Assembly (NCBI GenBank): GCA_029940535.1
Contig: JAPYUM010000029.1
Coordinates: 15,199-48,982, forward strand
From: Vicinamibacterales bacterium
GTDB taxonomy: Bacteria > Acidobacteriota > Vicinamibacteria > Vicinamibacterales > UBA8438
Length of the DNA stretch: 33,784 nt
Direction: 5' to 3'
The notes below the pieces were generated by a model. The model was given only the letters and a program-made list of their open reading frames with translations, made no database searches and was not told the origin of the DNA. Numbering within the stretch: the stretch's first letter is position 1; each line of letters opens with the position of its first letter. The translations under genes and the position numbers were made by a program. Shown here piece after piece: positions 32,259 through 33,784 of this stretch.

Positions 32259-33668
32259 ATGTCGGATCGCCAAGCGCTTGACCCGACCTTGAAGCCGCTG
32301 CAGGTCGGCGCCTTGGCGGTGGGCTGCATCATCGGGTTCGGGTGTTTCGTTCTGCCGGGGGACTTCCTGGTCACCGCCGGGCCCCTTGGCGCCACGCTGG
32401 GTGTCCTGCTCGGCGGGGCGGCGATGCTCATCATCGCTCGGAGCTACGGCGTGATGGTGCGGGCGTTTCCTGTCGCCGGCGCCGAGTTCGCCTACGCCTA
32501 TCATGCCTGCGGGCGGTATCACGCGTATGTCTGCGGCTGGTTTCTGGCGCTGGGGTATCTGAGCATTGTCCCGCTCAACGCCACGGCGCTTGGCGTGCTC
32601 GGCACCTTCGTGGCGCCTCAGCTCTTCGCGCGCGGCTACCTGTACACGGTGGCCGGCTTTGACGTGTTCATCGGCGAGATCCTACTGGCCAGCACGGCCA
32701 TCGTCGGTATCGGTCTGCTGCACGTGCGCGGCGTGCGCGGCGTCGGCCATCTGCAGGTCGGTCTGACGGTGCTCCTGATCGCGGGCGTCGTGGTGGTGGG
32801 CCTCGGGACGCCCCTGTCCGAGACGGCCGCCGCGGTGCACTTGCAGCCCTATTTTTCTCCGGACCGCAGCCCACTCGCTGGCGTGCTGGCCATGCTGGCG
32901 ATTGCCCCGTGGCTCTACGTCGGATTCGACACCGTGCCGCAGGCGGCCGAGGAGTTCGATTTCTCGCCGAGGCACGGTCTCCGGCTCATGGTGCTCGCCA
33001 TTGGCGCCGGGGCCGTCATGTATGCGGTGGTGATTCTGGCCACGGCCTCGGTAAGGCCGTGGCGGGACCTGGTCGCGGCCGAGCCCCTATGGGCCACGGG
33101 CGCCACCGTGCGCGAGAGCCTGGGCGGCCCGGGGCTGGCGATCCTCGCCGTAGCGGTCATGATGGCGGTCTTCACCGGGATCAACGGCTTCTTCCTGGCC
33201 TCGAGCCGACTCCTGTTCGGGATGGGCCGGGCACAGCTCCTGCCGCCGTGGTTTGCCCGGGTCCATCCGACGCACCGCACCCCGGCCAACGCCATTCTGT
33301 TCGTCGGCGGTGTGTCCCTCGTCGGTCCATGGTTTGGCCGTGAGGCGATTGTCTGGGTGGTGGACATGGCGGCGCTGGGGACCGCCTTCGGCTACGGGTA
33401 TACCTGTCTTGCCGCCGCGAGGTTGGCGCGAGCCGGCGCGCACGACACCGGTTCGACGGACCGGCGACGGGGGTTGGTCGGGGTGGGACTGTCAGTCGGA
33501 TTCATCGTGTTGCTGTGCACGCCCGGTTTACCTGGCTTCATGGCCAGGCCTTCCTGGTTCGCGCTGGCCGCCTGGGTCGGTCTGGGCCTGGCGTTCTTTG
33601 CCAGCCGGGCCGGCGAGTACCGTGCGTTACCGGCGGCGGAACTGGACCGGTTGATTCTGCAGAGGTGA
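32259..33668 (+). CDS. APC-superfamily amino acid/amine permease
   Basis: Integral membrane transporter with about 12 hydrophobic segments over 469 residues. The opening LKPLQVGALAVGCIIGFGCF carries the APC-type Gly-rich first helix (GxxIGxG). Later segments include VAGAEFAYAYHACGRYHAYV, then APWLYVGFDTVPQAAEEFDF in the helix-6 region, GINGFFLASSRLLFGMGRAQ and LPPWFARVHPTHRTPANAI, all typical of the amino acid-polyamine-organocation family. Starts 62 bases after xsc in the same direction, so probable co-transcription. Substrate unknown; the position suggests import of an amino-sulfonate or related amine (inference). No clear ribosome-binding site; ATG 32259 precedes the first helix by about 15 residues. 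Confidence 0.85.
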   Translation: MSDRQALDPTLKPLQVGALAVGCIIGFGCFVLPGDFLVTAGPLGATLGVLLGGAAMLIIARSYGVMVRAFPVAGAEFAYAYHACGRYHAYVCGWFLALGYLSIVPLNATALGVLGTFVAPQLFARGYLYTVAGFDVFIGEILLASTAIVGIGLLHVRGVRGVGHLQVGLTVLLIAGVVVVGLGTPLSETAAAVHLQPYFSPDRSPLAGVLAMLAIAPWLYVGFDTVPQAAEEFDFSPRHGLRLMVLAIGAGAVMYAVVILATASVRPWRDLVAAEPLWATGATVRESLGGPGLAILAVAVMMAVFTGINGFFLASSRLLFGMGRAQLLPPWFARVHPTHRTPANAILFVGGVSLVGPWFGREAIVWVVDMAALGTAFGYGYTCLAAARLARAGAHDTGSTDRRRGLVGVGLSVGFIVLLCTPGLPGFMARPSWFALAAWVGLGLAFFASRAGEYRALPAAELDRLILQR

Positions 33669-33784
33669 GAGGTGGCCCTTCGTTAGAGCGAACTATTCCC
33701 CGGTTCGTCGCGAAATCCAGCCCCCAAGAGTCACCGCGAACGCCCCTCACCGAGCACGATCGGGTGCTGCTCTCCCGGTCTCTT

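Noticed and set aside
33669-33784. Right-edge sequence after the permease
   Set aside because: Checked for tRNA, terminator and gene start; nothing supportable, and the window ends.

Overview
The window reads as chromosome of a high-GC, diderm (outer-membrane) bacterium. The best guess is an Acidobacteriota of the Vicinamibacteria type. This is inference from content: LptE and a bifunctional penicillin-binding protein (diderm envelope), a bacillithiol-synthesis gene, several PQQ-type dehydrogenases, serine/threonine kinases, and a decayed permease of the acidobacterial duplicated orphan type. Start codons are varied (ATG, GTG, TTG, possibly CTG). Several genes have a near-consensus -10 box only 6 to 11 bases before the start codon, suggesting leaderless or almost leaderless mRNAs.

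Layout. 1-1.7 kb: minus-strand pseudokinase with a long acidic tail, running off the left edge, divergent from bshC (1.86-3.5 kb) over a shared bidirectional -10. 3.5-3.8 kb: non-coding stretch with an 18-bp inverted-repeat element. 3.8-8.15 kb: class A penicillin-binding protein, a parvulin-type prolyl isomerase lipoprotein and an XdhC-like protein. 8.2-11.9 kb: hrcA-grpE-dnaJ-prmA, a heat-shock cluster without dnaK. 12-12.7 kb: rsmE on the minus strand, divergent from an active Ser/Thr kinase with a C-terminal zinc ribbon (12.7-13.7 kb). 13.8-19.7 kb: branched-chain aminotransferase, a pilT scrap, recX-alaS, lytic transglycosylase, S4 RNA-binding protein and rpsT. 19.7-23.9 kb: minus-strand leuS-lptE-holA.

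24.1-33.7 kb is the accessory end. It holds a Tat-exported enolase-superfamily enzyme, a PQQ-dependent glucose/quinate-type dehydrogenase, two colliding pseudogenes (a GAF-SpoIIE phosphatase missing its catalytic core and a broken ADOP/MacB permease), a soluble PQQ sugar dehydrogenase, palindromic repeats, then a sulfoacetaldehyde acetyltransferase (xsc) followed by an APC-family permease. The last 116 bases hold nothing I can identify. No tRNA, rRNA, CRISPR array, intact insertion sequence or phage gene was seen.

How it fits together. The left two thirds is housekeeping: peptidoglycan synthesis and turnover, protein folding, ribosome/PrmA/RsmE modification, tRNA charging, LPS export and the replication clamp loader. 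The right third is periplasmic sugar/alcohol oxidation plus sulfonate-type carbon metabolism, and shows gene decay and repeat invasion. I did not find a convincing wholly new system. The points most worth following are the -10/N6/start promoters, the dnaK-less chaperone operon, the catalytically dead kinase on a bidirectional promoter, and the xsc-permease pair.
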